From contig JBEAXK010000043.1 of NCBI GenBank assembly GCA_041159865.1, forward strand, positions 1 to 64,000: a stretch of DNA of 64,000 bases, given 5' to 3'. Both the position numbers and the translations under genes were made by a program. This DNA comes from BJGN01 sp041159865 (GTDB taxonomy: Bacteria > Bacteroidota > Bacteroidia > Chitinophagales > Saprospiraceae). Shown piece by piece: positions 54,058 to 63,660 of this stretch. Every line of letters begins with the position of its first letter. Positions within the stretch are counted from its first letter, which is position 1. Below the pieces are notes generated by a model. The model was given only the letters and a program-made list of their open reading frames with translations, was not told the origin of the DNA and ran no database searches.

Positions 54058-57000
54058 TTATTTTATTTTGACTATTTGCTGAATTCCCTCAAAGCCACCT
54101 GCCTTTATTTTGCAAAAAAGAATATTTCCTACAGGAATTTCGGAAAGATTTAGCGTCCATTTATTTAAACCTTTTAGTCCTTCCCCACTCAACTTTTTTA
54201 ATATTCTACCTGAAACATCACTAACTATTATTTCCGTATAAGAGGATTGAGGTAAATAAAAGGAAAGCATTGTTTCCTTGTTAAAAGGATTAGGAACGGC
54301 TGGATAAAAACGGAACTCTTCCTTTTTAAATTCCTTTTTAATTAAATGAATCGGGAAAATTTGCACTCCCTGATAGGCCTCAGGTAATAAAATATGGTCG
54401 GAAAGAAATGGATTACTAAAAGGGATATTATTGGAAGAATAGAGCAAAGAAAAAAGTAATCCATCTTTATCTAACTTCTCAGAACTAACGTTTAAATAGC
54501 CTCTTTCAGCAACGATATTTACATTTTCTTCTTTTAAAATGCCAGGCAAGAAAGTAATTTGTCTTGAAAAATCTTTATCCCAATGAATCGTAGATTGGAA
54601 TCCTTCAGGCTTATTTTTTTCGTCAAAAAAGAAAGAAACCAGATAATCTCCCCTTTCCGAAGATTCAGAAATGGTATAATATAAAGGCCATGAGGAAGAT
54701 CCATTTCTTAATTGGACGCCTGGAGTTTGATCCGTGGGCGCTTCACCTGAAAGATCTCCAATTTTAATCGCCATGAATGAACCTGACGTATCTTTTGAAA
54801 TTAATGGAAATGAAATTTCTTCTGGAAAAGGAGATTTCCATGGATTTGTGGAATCTGGAAATATAAAACCAGTTGGAATAAATCGCCAACTTGCATTCTT
54901 ATCAAATTTAGAAGTAAGATTAATAACCAATTTTCTCAGTTCCAGTAAATCTCTAATACTGATAGTACCAGAATTATCGACATCGGCAGCCAGGTAATGA
55001 TAAGGGGTTTTAAATGGCTGTCCTTGCAAAATGAATCTTTGTAATAATACAAGATCGAGCGTTGAAACTCCATTCTTAAAATCATTTGGGCTAATAGGTT
55101 TTAATACATAAGGACCACTTGCTGGAACAGATTGAATAGAGAATAATCCTGTTTTATTCGTTTGTCCATTCAGAGCAGAAAAAGGAGAAACATATACATT
55201 AACATCACTTAATGGTTTTCCAGCTATTGTGTTAATTGACCCAGTAATCGTGTATTTTGGGCTACAATAATGTAAAGAATCTGTTACAGATAGGGAAACA
55301 TCACAAGAAAAAAATTGACCGTTTTTATCGGTAAGAAAAACTTTTAATGGAATAGCTTGCTTAGTAAATGAAGCACATTCGATCTGAATAGTAGAATCTG
55401 CCTGTTTGGGTAAATAAGTTCCAGATATTTCAGATCCTTTTTTAATTGAAAAGAAGGAACCTGGATAACAAGATGGAAGATTAGCAATTAAAGATTTATC
55501 CTTTAGCACATCTAAAAGAGTCACCTTAACATATCCACCTTCCTGCAGAGAAATCTGCTCCATATTTTTAGTTAACTTTTCTACACAATCAAAAGATTGC
55601 AGATTAGAAGGTATAACGGAAACAGGTAATATGGCAGCTGATTTTTGTTGACAATTATCAGAAACAACTACGCGTAAATCATATTTTCCTATTTGGATAG
55701 CATTTAATTTAACGGTAAGAAAGCCATTTTCATAAATACCCTCATTTATTTTACCCTGCCACGAAATTTGCTTTTGCGTATTTTTCTCAAAAAGGGATAT
55801 AGAATCAAGCGTAATCGTTGAAAATGGACAATTATCCTGTATCTTGAAGGTCAGAGAAACGGGTAAATTACAAGAACCATTGCTTTTAATGACTATGGAT
55901 GAGTCTGGAATAATGACCGTCGGACTAATGGTATCCAAAAGGGTAAGAATCTGGCTATATTTCCAGGCAAAGACCTGATCATTATGGCAAACTGGTACAT
56001 TTTCCGAAGGATAATCCTTTAAAGATACTGGAATCAATCCACCCATAGATGAACCTGCAAGCACCTTTGTTGAATCAAAAACAACAGGATCATTTGCAGA
56101 AATCAACCTATTATTTTCTGCATTTAATTTAAATATTGCATGATAATAAGGAATAGCTTTTCCGTTGGTATTCCGTTTACGAGGAATGATACGGGCATAT
56201 TTTGCAGGATTGGCAGAAATATCGGAACAATCAGCGGACAGAGGAACATCACACCAGTTTATAACGGTATAAGTTCTTTGAATGGTCATGCAATTTGCTT
56301 TATTATTCTGTCTGTTTAATAAAGAATCTATGAAGGATACTGCCAATAAATCACAGGCACTGGAAGAAACAGATAAGGTTTGTTCAGCTTCAGAACCACA
56401 AAATGCGGTGGTATCAGCAGGAATGTTCAATATAAACTGGTGAGAAGGACGAACCCATATTATTTGAGAATCACGAATTGTAACAGGCGTATTTTTCACT
56501 AATTTCTCCACTTTCCAGTGTCTTGTGATATGACCAGAGCCGCATTTGACATAATCAACTGTATGATAAGAAACCTTGCCTGTACAATCCAGACCATAAA
56601 TGGCAGGAGCACCGAAAATATCGTTTGATTTAAACTCATTCTTCAGGGCAATAAGGGATGCTGTATCAGTACAGCTCACCCAATTTTTTGCTTTTCGATT
56701 ATTTTCGGCATTTAAATCAGGGCTTAAAAGAACAGGATTCATGATATCTTCCAGAAAAACCTGGAATTCACCATAACTATTGTTTGAAAGCGCACCAAAA
56801 CCTATGTCACTTGCCCAAAGTTCGGCAAAATTTTCCTGGCCAAAATCGCAACAAAAATATTCAATATAAGGCATGAACCTAGGAGTGTAGTATAGACCCG
56901 CATTTTTACCTACTGAAATTCTTTCAAAATCTTCGACAGAAACCTTGCCATCTTTATTGCCAAATAAGTCATAATCGACATTTCCGAGAAAATTTTCCTT

Positions 57001-58791
57001 AATACAAGTAGCTGAAACCACTCTTCTGACATATAGCGTATCGAGCGAACAATTATCTGAAGAACCATTATTCACCATGTCAGTTCTTACTCTTGCTGAA
57101 ACCTTGTTCGTTCTACCATCTGAATACCAGTTAGAATTACTGTTGTATAATAATGGAATAGTTACAGAAGGCTTGAAACGTACTCTGGGAAAAACCTGGT
57201 CTTGAAGAACAAAATAGAGCGTGTCATAGCTTATCGCTTCACACTCGCCCGCGGTTGCGGCCACAATAATTCTGTGGGTCCCAGCTGGAACCCCATTGAT
57301 TGAAGAACCGAGGGAGGAATGAATAAGGGGATAATTTAATTTGTTCCATGTAGGCGAACTTTTATATTTCCCAGAAACAGCGATTAATTTCGACTCTACG
57401 ACATATGAGAGCAATAAATTAGCCCTGGGTGTACAATCATCTTTTACGGTCCAGTTAAACCATTTCCCAAGATCTCGTTCATCAGTTCCATGCGTAAATG
57501 GCAGTAGTATATTGCTTTTACAGGCATTTCCAGGTAGAGGTATGAAAACAGGATTTTCAGCTTTTCTTCCTAAAACGGAATTTTGGGCACCTGAAAGCGC
57601 AGGAAAAGATGGGCCTGAAGTACGCGAGAAATAAATCCAAAGGGTATCATTTATTATTTTGTTTTGGCAAAGATCCTCAATGGTCAGAATAATTCGAACT
57701 CTTTTTCCGTCATTACAAGCGGAATAAACCCGTGATTTGTAGGAAACTTTCCATAAATTTTGCTTGTCAAAAAGGCTGATTGTATCTCTAAACCCATTAG
57801 GCCACTGATAAAATGCACTATAAACGGCTTTAACCACACGATCCAGTTCCATACTATCAGAAATGGAACAAACATCAAACCTAAGTTCATCAGGCGCCTC
57901 ACATTTATAGAATGAATTATTAATATCTATTTTACCCGCTGGAAAATCAGGATGAATCTTTATTCGTGAGTTATCCCCTAAAGGACCAAAGGAGTATAAA
58001 CTGGCAGGCGCATAATCGAAAGAAACAGAGGGAGGTAAATCACAAGAGGAGGAATTTCCCAGTTTTCTAAAGAAAATTTCCTGGATAAAATCTGTCTTAT
58101 TTGTTGAATTATCTGTGAAGGTAAAAGTTCTTCTAATTTTGGCTATCAAATGAGGATAAGACCTTCCATTTTTAAATTTTATAATTGAATCGCATGGAAA
58201 AGAAATGAGTTCATCTTTCACATTCCGAGAGATAAAATTGGGACTGCAACCATCTTTTACTAAGGGCGAGCCCAGGAAGCGGGGAGAATCTGTCGTTGTC
58301 CAATTCAGGGTATTATTTAAAACGGAAGGAATATCATTTTCAGAAAGAATGAGGGTATCTCTGCTTTCCCAGTCTCTTTTTGCCACATCATCTTTAAAGA
58401 CAGGACCTATGGTATCTCTGGCTGAAACCTGACCCAAACAAACCAGACCACCTTTGGAATTATAAATGGTAAAGGGGAAAATTCCCAAACGATCAATCAC
58501 ACCCCCTCTTACTGCGGACATATTTATCCCATCATAAACAATAATATAACCCTGAAAGAGAGCAAAGCATTCCCCAAGAATCTCAGCAGGCGTAATTTCA
58601 TAGACACAGTTATTGGCGACAAAAACCTTAACATCTTTACAAGATACAATACAAGAATCTACTTTTTGCACCAGCACAGGCGGATAGGTTTTAAGGGGTA
58701 AAAACCCTGTAGATTTGCCATAACTATGAAGAGGAAATAACAAACCTAAACCAAACAGCCAAACAAAAAATAAATTATTATATATTTTCAT
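54058..58791 (-). CDS. Giant secreted protein with dockerin-like repeats and T9SS type A sorting domain
   Basis: 1577 residues. Signal peptide (to about LHSYGKS), then ~1200 residues rich in Cys and beta structure that I do not recognise (HYR/PKD-like segments such as TISPTVIIPDSSIVI). Near residues 1230-1310 is a carboxypeptidase-regulatory-like fold (TITGSINTIAGKPLSDVNVYVS) and then a two-part dockerin-like calcium motif (GVSTLDLVLLQRFI and DVDNSGTISIRDLLELRKLVI). The last ~80 residues (FYPAVPNPFNKETMLSFYLP to VKIK) form a Por_Secre_tail domain for Type IX export. Its gene separates the thioredoxin/YeeE group from the rhodanese/SulP group. Confidence 0.82.
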   Translation of the reverse strand: MKIYNNLFFVWLFGLGLLFPLHSYGKSTGFLPLKTYPPVLVQKVDSCIVSCKDVKVFVANNCVYEITPAEILGECFALFQGYIIVYDGINMSAVRGGVIDRLGIFPFTIYNSKGGLVCLGQVSARDTIGPVFKDDVAKRDWESRDTLILSENDIPSVLNNTLNWTTTDSPRFLGSPLVKDGCSPNFISRNVKDELISFPCDSIIKFKNGRSYPHLIAKIRRTFTFTDNSTNKTDFIQEIFFRKLGNSSSCDLPPSVSFDYAPASLYSFGPLGDNSRIKIHPDFPAGKIDINNSFYKCEAPDELRFDVCSISDSMELDRVVKAVYSAFYQWPNGFRDTISLFDKQNLWKVSYKSRVYSACNDGKRVRIILTIEDLCQNKIINDTLWIYFSRTSGPSFPALSGAQNSVLGRKAENPVFIPLPGNACKSNILLPFTHGTDERDLGKWFNWTVKDDCTPRANLLLSYVVESKLIAVSGKYKSSPTWNKLNYPLIHSSLGSSINGVPAGTHRIIVAATAGECEAISYDTLYFVLQDQVFPRVRFKPSVTIPLLYNSNSNWYSDGRTNKVSARVRTDMVNNGSSDNCSLDTLYVRRVVSATCIKENFLGNVDYDLFGNKDGKVSVEDFERISVGKNAGLYYTPRFMPYIEYFCCDFGQENFAELWASDIGFGALSNNSYGEFQVFLEDIMNPVLLSPDLNAENNRKAKNWVSCTDTASLIALKNEFKSNDIFGAPAIYGLDCTGKVSYHTVDYVKCGSGHITRHWKVEKLVKNTPVTIRDSQIIWVRPSHQFILNIPADTTAFCGSEAEQTLSVSSSACDLLAVSFIDSLLNRQNNKANCMTIQRTYTVINWCDVPLSADCSDISANPAKYARIIPRKRNTNGKAIPYYHAIFKLNAENNRLISANDPVVFDSTKVLAGSSMGGLIPVSLKDYPSENVPVCHNDQVFAWKYSQILTLLDTISPTVIIPDSSIVIKSNGSCNLPVSLTFKIQDNCPFSTITLDSISLFEKNTQKQISWQGKINEGIYENGFLTVKLNAIQIGKYDLRVVVSDNCQQKSAAILPVSVIPSNLQSFDCVEKLTKNMEQISLQEGGYVKVTLLDVLKDKSLIANLPSCYPGSFFSIKKGSEISGTYLPKQADSTIQIECASFTKQAIPLKVFLTDKNGQFFSCDVSLSVTDSLHYCSPKYTITGSINTIAGKPLSDVNVYVSPFSALNGQTNKTGLFSIQSVPASGPYVLKPISPNDFKNGVSTLDLVLLQRFILQGQPFKTPYHYLAADVDNSGTISIRDLLELRKLVINLTSKFDKNASWRFIPTGFIFPDSTNPWKSPFPEEISFPLISKDTSGSFMAIKIGDLSGEAPTDQTPGVQLRNGSSSWPLYYTISESSERGDYLVSFFFDEKNKPEGFQSTIHWDKDFSRQITFLPGILKEENVNIVAERGYLNVSSEKLDKDGLLFSLLYSSNNIPFSNPFLSDHILLPEAYQGVQIFPIHLIKKEFKKEEFRFYPAVPNPFNKETMLSFYLPQSSYTEIIVSDVSGRILKKLSGEGLKGLNKWTLNLSEIPVGNILFCKIKAGGFEGIQQIVKIK

Positions 58792-58928
58792 CGGAGGTTA
58801 TTATACTTTAAAAACATTGGGTAAACAAATTTTGTTCCAAACGATTATAAGGACCAAAAATCCATTTGTTCTTACAAATATAATTATTTTTTTAAATATG
58901 TTAAACATACACTTCCAATTTAAACGAA

Positions 58929-58957
58929 AATAGGCCGACATAAAAATGCCGGCCTAT
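58929..58957 (-). terminator. Terminator after the rhodanese gene
   Basis: aataggccg and cggcctatt with CA/TG inside form a strong GC-rich stem around a short A-rich loop, followed by TTTT on the minus strand. It lies 25 bases past the rhodanese stop codon. Confidence 0.8.
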
Positions 58958-58981
58958 TCAAGTTGAAAAGGTTTAGAAAGG

Positions 58982-59251
58982 TTAAACTTCCAGAGAATCC
59001 CAGGCGCCTCCATTATAGACTTCATTTGCACCTTTATTTTGCAACAAAGTTGCGGCCATACCACTTCTATTTCCTGAACGGCAAACGAGAATCAAGGGTT
59101 TTGACATAGCCATAAGTTCATCCAGTCTGCTGGGTACTTCCCCCAGGGGAATATTTAAAGAATCAGGATAGTGACCTTCACTAAATTCCCAGGGTTCGCG
59201 AACATCGACAACAGTAACGCCTGGTGTTTTCAAGTAATTAGATACTGACAT
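58982..59251 (-). CDS. Single-domain rhodanese-like protein
   Basis: 89 residues. The fold's start (VTVVDVREPWEFSEGHYPDSLNIPL) and the active-site loop LVCRSGNRSG with Cys57 are intact, so sulfur transfer is likely. It follows the SulP permease by 10 bases on the same strand and probably shares its message. Cytoplasmic, no signal peptide. Confidence 0.9.
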   Translation of the reverse strand: MSVSNYLKTPGVTVVDVREPWEFSEGHYPDSLNIPLGEVPSRLDELMAMSKPLILVCRSGNRSGMAATLLQNKGANEVYNGGAWDSLEV

Positions 59252-59261
59252 TTGGGGATAT

Positions 59262-60998
59262 TTAAGGATTATTTGTTTGCAAAGTTAAGGAAGTGTCTGG
59301 ATTTTTTAATTCAAATCCAGATAAGTTACTTAATGCAAAATGCTGTGCTTCGCCTACCGTTAGAAAAAAGTGATTTTCACCTATTGCGGGCACGACCTCG
59401 CCTCGAACCAATAAATCCCTGACGGGACCTTTAACGGAAGTAAAACAAAAACATAGATTATTTTTTTTGTGCTCATTTACCAATTCCAATAACTGTTGAA
59501 GTCCCGTACTATCCATGTAACTGACACTCTCCATATTCAGGATAAGCCAGCGCAATCTTGGACCTTTATCTTGAATCCAATCATTTAATTTATCTCTGAA
59601 GAAAGAAATATTTGCAAAAAAAATGTCAGCATCGAAGCGAACAATCAAGATTTCGGGAATAATTTCAAGTCCTTGAAATCGGTGGATATTTCTAAAAACT
59701 TCCGTTTCAGGTACTCTGCCTAAAATAGCAAAATGAGGCCTAGTTGTTCTAAAAATCATGAGGGAGAGCGACAGTAATACGCCAATACCTATACCTATTT
59801 GAATACCAAAAAACAAGGTACTTAAAAAAGTGGCCAGAAGCATCATAAAATCTTGTCGGTTACTTTTCCATAAAAACTTAGGCTCCTTTAAATCAAAAAT
59901 AGAATAAACTGCAAAAAGAATGATAGAGGCCAGAATAGCCTTTGGCAAATAATAGAACAAAGGAGTCAGAAACAGAAGGGTTAGAACTATAAAAAGAGCT
60001 GAAATAACAGAAGCTATTCCTGATTTTGCTCCCGCCTGATGATTAACAGCGGTTCGGGAAAACCCACCTGTTATGGGAAAAGCACGAACAACGGCAGCCA
60101 TCATATTTACAGCACCAAGTGCAATTAATTCCTGATTTGCCCGAAGTTTATAATTATTATGAATTCTTTGCATTGACTTTGCAATAGAAAAGCTTTCTAA
60201 AAATCCTACCAAAGAAATAGCTAATCCTGCGGGTAACAAATCTTTAAACAAATTCATGGACCATACTGGAAAATGTAGTTTTGGTAAACCACTCGGAATA
60301 TCTCCAAGAATCTGCACACCCATCTCATTTAGATTTCCCCATTTGGTTATGAGTACTCCCCCTACTAATAGTATGAGTGCACCTGGGATACGAATTGTAA
60401 ACTCCTTAAATAAAATCAATAAAGTTAATCCCAATATTGCTATAAATAAAGTAGGTAAATTGGTTTCTCCGAATCTCTGCATCCATTCAGAGAAGACAGA
60501 CACTATATTATTCTTCTGGGAAAAATTAATTCCTGTCAGGTAACTTAGCTGAGAACTCATGATAATGAGGGCAGCGGCGGATGTAAAACCACTTATAACG
60601 GGTTGAGATAAAAAATTTACTAAAAAGCCCATTCTAAACACACCCATTAGAAATTGAATTACACCTACTATTAAGGCCAGACTTAAGGCCGCCTCGACAT
60701 ACTTATCGGTTCCTAAAACAGCGTAAGCCTGTATGGCCGAAGCCGTTAAAATAGAATCCATTGCAACCGGACCGACTGCTAATTGTCTTGAAGTACCTAA
60801 AATAGCATACACTAAAAGAGGAATTGTTACGGCATATAAACCATGAACAGGGGGTAATCCTGCCAACAAGGAATAAGCCATTCCTTGAGGAATAAGTATC
60901 ACCCCAACGATCAAACCTGCATATAAATCGGATTTGAAATCTTTTTTTGAGTAAGAACCAGCCAATTCAAGAATCGGCAAAAAAGTTTTTAAGGACAT
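59262..60998 (-). CDS. SulP-family anion permease with C-terminal STAS domain
   Basis: 578 residues from the Met at 60998 (MSLKTFLPILELAGSYSKKDFKSDLYAG); a longer frame to 61064 is not family-like. The core has ~14 membrane segments with GVILIPQGMAYSLLAGLPPVHGLYA and the anion-binding region GAVNMMAAVVRAFPITGGFSRTAVNHQAGAKS. The STAS domain at ~440-560 has ILNMESVSYMDSTGLQQLLELV. Sulfate, bicarbonate or another anion may be the substrate; the rhodanese partner gene suggests a sulfur oxyanion. Confidence 0.9.
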   Translation of the reverse strand: MSLKTFLPILELAGSYSKKDFKSDLYAGLIVGVILIPQGMAYSLLAGLPPVHGLYAVTIPLLVYAILGTSRQLAVGPVAMDSILTASAIQAYAVLGTDKYVEAALSLALIVGVIQFLMGVFRMGFLVNFLSQPVISGFTSAAALIIMSSQLSYLTGINFSQKNNIVSVFSEWMQRFGETNLPTLFIAILGLTLLILFKEFTIRIPGALILLVGGVLITKWGNLNEMGVQILGDIPSGLPKLHFPVWSMNLFKDLLPAGLAISLVGFLESFSIAKSMQRIHNNYKLRANQELIALGAVNMMAAVVRAFPITGGFSRTAVNHQAGAKSGIASVISALFIVLTLLFLTPLFYYLPKAILASIILFAVYSIFDLKEPKFLWKSNRQDFMMLLATFLSTLFFGIQIGIGIGVLLSLSLMIFRTTRPHFAILGRVPETEVFRNIHRFQGLEIIPEILIVRFDADIFFANISFFRDKLNDWIQDKGPRLRWLILNMESVSYMDSTGLQQLLELVNEHKKNNLCFCFTSVKGPVRDLLVRGEVVPAIGENHFFLTVGEAQHFALSNLSGFELKNPDTSLTLQTNNP

Positions 60999-61084
60999 AT
61001 TAGGTACCTTATTAAAATAGGCAAGCGTAAAATAATAAAAATAACTATGAAAGCTTTGTGACAACCATTACAAAACAAAAAAAG

Positions 61085-61109
61085 ATGATCTCCATAATGG
61101 AGATCATCC
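61085..61109 (-). terminator. Terminator after the epimerase gene
   Basis: gatgatctcc and ggagatcatc form a perfect 10-bp stem around ATAAT. On the minus strand a run of seven T follows directly, a textbook intrinsic terminator for the gene at 61233-62261. Confidence 0.9.
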
Positions 61110-61232
61110 AGACTACACTCACTAGTTTATCAACTTATTAACTGTATGAAAAATTTTCCTGAAGAAGTTTATAGCAATTTACAAAAAAAATTATAAACTA
61201 ACGATTAATAAAACGGATAAAAGGTTGTTTTG

Positions 61233-62261
61233 TTAAAATTTTAAGGGAGAAATTATTTTATTTTTTTTCCACATTAAAAATGAGCTGGAAGTGTCCTCTA
61301 TTGATTGATTCAAAGGAATATATGCATTGAAACCAGGAATAGATAGGGATTTTTCAGTTCGATAATAGAAGGTATTTTTGGATAGCCGGAAAGATTCAGG
61401 GGTTATAAAAGCACGTTCACCTGAAAGCCTCGATAAAATCCATGCAAAAGGGAGGATAAATTGTTGAATAAATCCAGGCAGAGAAATCCACCTTGTTTTT
61501 TTGTGTAATAAAGCTGCTACGGAAGTAAAAAAATCCCTATACGATTGAATTCCCGCTACCAGGATAAATCTTTCTGAATGAATCTCGGATGTCATCAGAA
61601 GAAGCATTGCCCTGACAACATCTCTAACATCTACCCAAGTGGCTGCACCTTGAGGAATAAAGGGAAAACCAGCATCAATAAGTGAAAAAAAACGGGAAGT
61701 ACCTTCACTCCAGCGACCACTGCCAAGAATCATACCAGGATTTACAACTACAGCATTTAAACCTTCTTCTACACCTCTCCAAACCTCCTGTTCACCTGCA
61801 AATTTAGTCATTCCATACCTTGAATTATAGGGACTTTCTTTCCAGATTGAATTTTCGTCCAGGGTTTCGCCTTCTTTTGACCTACCTAGGGCAGCGATAG
61901 AACTTACGTAACAAAATTTCTTAATATTATAATCTAGAGCAAGGTTCACCAGATCCGCAGTAACTGATACATTTATTTTACGCATTTCAGGAAAATCCTT
62001 TGCATCAAATGAAACTAAAGCGGCAAGATGAAAAACCCAGTCTACATCTTTGATACAATCAGATAAAAAAAACCAATCCGTTAATTCACCCTCCACCCAC
62101 TCTATTTGATCTGTTACATCTGGAACTAAATCTAAGGAACTGTTCGCACGTTTAACGGCACGAATTCGCTTATATCCCTGCTGCAATAAAAATCTTAACA
62201 AATAGGATCCTAGGAAACCAGTACCACCAGTAACCAGAATCTGAATATTTTTATTTTCCAA
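61233..62261 (-). CDS. NAD-dependent epimerase/dehydratase (extended SDR)
   Basis: 342 residues. Rossmann motif TGGTGFLGSYLLRFLL at the N-terminus, VFHLAALVSFDAKD, and the active site YNSRYGMTKFAGE with Tyr-x3-Lys. The arrangement is that of dihydroflavonol reductase/3-beta-HSD-like extended SDRs. The substrate is unknown. It lies 34 bases downstream of a small cytochrome c gene. Confidence 0.85.
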   Translation of the reverse strand: MENKNIQILVTGGTGFLGSYLLRFLLQQGYKRIRAVKRANSSLDLVPDVTDQIEWVEGELTDWFFLSDCIKDVDWVFHLAALVSFDAKDFPEMRKINVSVTADLVNLALDYNIKKFCYVSSIAALGRSKEGETLDENSIWKESPYNSRYGMTKFAGEQEVWRGVEEGLNAVVVNPGMILGSGRWSEGTSRFFSLIDAGFPFIPQGAATWVDVRDVVRAMLLLMTSEIHSERFILVAGIQSYRDFFTSVAALLHKKTRWISLPGFIQQFILPFAWILSRLSGERAFITPESFRLSKNTFYYRTEKSLSIPGFNAYIPLNQSIEDTSSSFLMWKKNKIISPLKF

Positions 62262-62295
62262 GGAAGGATATTAAGAACGGCAAATCCGTGATTAA

Positions 62296-62622
62296 TTATT
62301 CTGGTTTCAGGGTCATGGTATATTGAGCGACCGCTTTAATTTTCTCCTTATCGAGAAGCGCTTTAAAAGAAGCCATTGCTTTTCTTCCATTTGTAATAAC
62401 TTCAATTCTTTCATTGACTTTCAATTTTGAAATAGCAAGATTTGCTGCTCCACTAGCGCCCATGTCTCCGTATATACCGTGACAAGTAACACAATACTGT
62501 TTGTAAATCTTTTTGCCATCAACCGCCGCAGGGTTATTTACAGTGGATGTATTCGTAGAAATTTTGGCACCCATCACCAAAACAGAGGTAAACAATGAGG
62601 CGAAAATTAAAATATTTTTCAT
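62296..62622 (-). CDS. Small periplasmic c-type cytochrome
   Basis: 108 residues. A signal peptide (MKNILIFASLFTSVLVMGA) is followed by a single heme site C44-V-T-C47-H48 and a C-terminal region with candidate Met ligands (GRKAMASFKALL). It is a class I, cbb3/alternative complex III-type small cytochrome by size. Its electron partner is not evident; a SCO1-like copper protein gene lies 1 kb away. Confidence 0.88.
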   Translation of the reverse strand: MKNILIFASLFTSVLVMGAKISTNTSTVNNPAAVDGKKIYKQYCVTCHGIYGDMGASGAANLAISKLKVNERIEVITNGRKAMASFKALLDKEKIKAVAQYTMTLKPE

Positions 62623-62641
62623 GTGTTTGGATTTTAGTATT

Positions 62642-62649
62642 CAAAAATA
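62642..62649 (-). promoter_or_regulatory. Promoter of the cytochrome c gene (-7 element TATTTTTG)
   Basis: The minus strand reads TATTTTTG, a full match to TAnnTTTG, 19 bases before the ATG at 62622. Confidence 0.55.
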
Positions 62650-62783
62650 GGGGAAAAAATATAAAAAAAGGAACTTGCATACCTCATTTAATTATTATTA
62701 ACAAAAGGTTTAGGGAAATAGGGCATATTTATGACCTAAATATCCCCTATCTTTATACTTTAACAGTCAAAATAAATAAAGTT

Positions 62784-63626
62784 ATGAGCCAACCAAATCT
62801 GGGATTTCCCTCCGGAAAATTTTTAGGAACCTTGGGAATAATATTTCTCATTGCCATTGTCGTTATGATTTTTTCTAATGCGACTTTCATCACCATTGAT
62901 GCAGGTGAGCGGGGTGTATTATTCAGAAGATTTTCCGGTGGTTTAGAGAAAGACAAAATTTACAGTCCAGGATTTCATGTATATGCTCCCTGGAATACCA
63001 TGTATATTTACAATGTGAGGGAACAACAATTGGAAGAACAAATGGATGTATTATCCAGTAATGGTTTAAATATCAGGGTGGATGTAACCGTGAGGGCTCA
63101 TCCTTCTTTTGATAAAATACCAGAATTACATGAAACCTTTGGGAAAGACTTTATTCAATCGCTCATCAGGCCAGAGGTAAGGAGTTCAGTTAGAAAAATA
63201 ATTGGTCGATTTACTCCAGAAGAACTATATTCAACACGAAGAGAAGAAGTACAAACGCTTATTCAAAAAGATCTAGAAGTTACTTTATCAAAGAATTATG
63301 TTAACCTGAGAGCAGCTCTGATCAGGGAGATCAGTTTGCCTGAAAAAGTCAGAACTGCGATTGAAGAAAAGATACAAGCGGAACAATTATCTTTAAAATT
63401 TGAGTATATCCTAGACCAGGAAAAACAAGAATCTGAGCGTAAAATAATTGAAGCTAAAGCTAAGGCAGAATCAAATCAAATACTAACCGCAAGTTTATCG
63501 GACAAAATTTTAAAAGACAAAGGAATTGAGGCGACCTTAAAGTTAGCGAACTCCCCTAATTCTAAAATCATTATCATTGGCAGTGGAGCAGACGGTTTAC
63601 CCTTAATTTTAGGCAATCAGAATTAA
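62784..63626 (+). CDS. Prohibitin-like SPFH/band 7 membrane protein
   Basis: 280 residues from the ATG at 62784; the longer frame starts inside the divergent cytochrome c gene. One N-terminal membrane helix (about 12-32) is followed by the SPFH domain (FITIDAGERGVLFRRFSGGLEKDKIYSPGFHVYAPWNTMYIYNVREQQ) and a coiled-coil C-terminus (IEEKIQAEQLSLKFEYILDQEKQESERKIIEAKAKAE). Bacterial prohibitin-like proteins form large membrane rings; function here unknown. Confidence 0.9.
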   Translation: MSQPNLGFPSGKFLGTLGIIFLIAIVVMIFSNATFITIDAGERGVLFRRFSGGLEKDKIYSPGFHVYAPWNTMYIYNVREQQLEEQMDVLSSNGLNIRVDVTVRAHPSFDKIPELHETFGKDFIQSLIRPEVRSSVRKIIGRFTPEELYSTRREEVQTLIQKDLEVTLSKNYVNLRAALIREISLPEKVRTAIEEKIQAEQLSLKFEYILDQEKQESERKIIEAKAKAESNQILTASLSDKILKDKGIEATLKLANSPNSKIIIIGSGADGLPLILGNQN

Positions 63627-63660
63627 GTTTAGGACGGAGATGAAAAGGAATATTTTAGGA

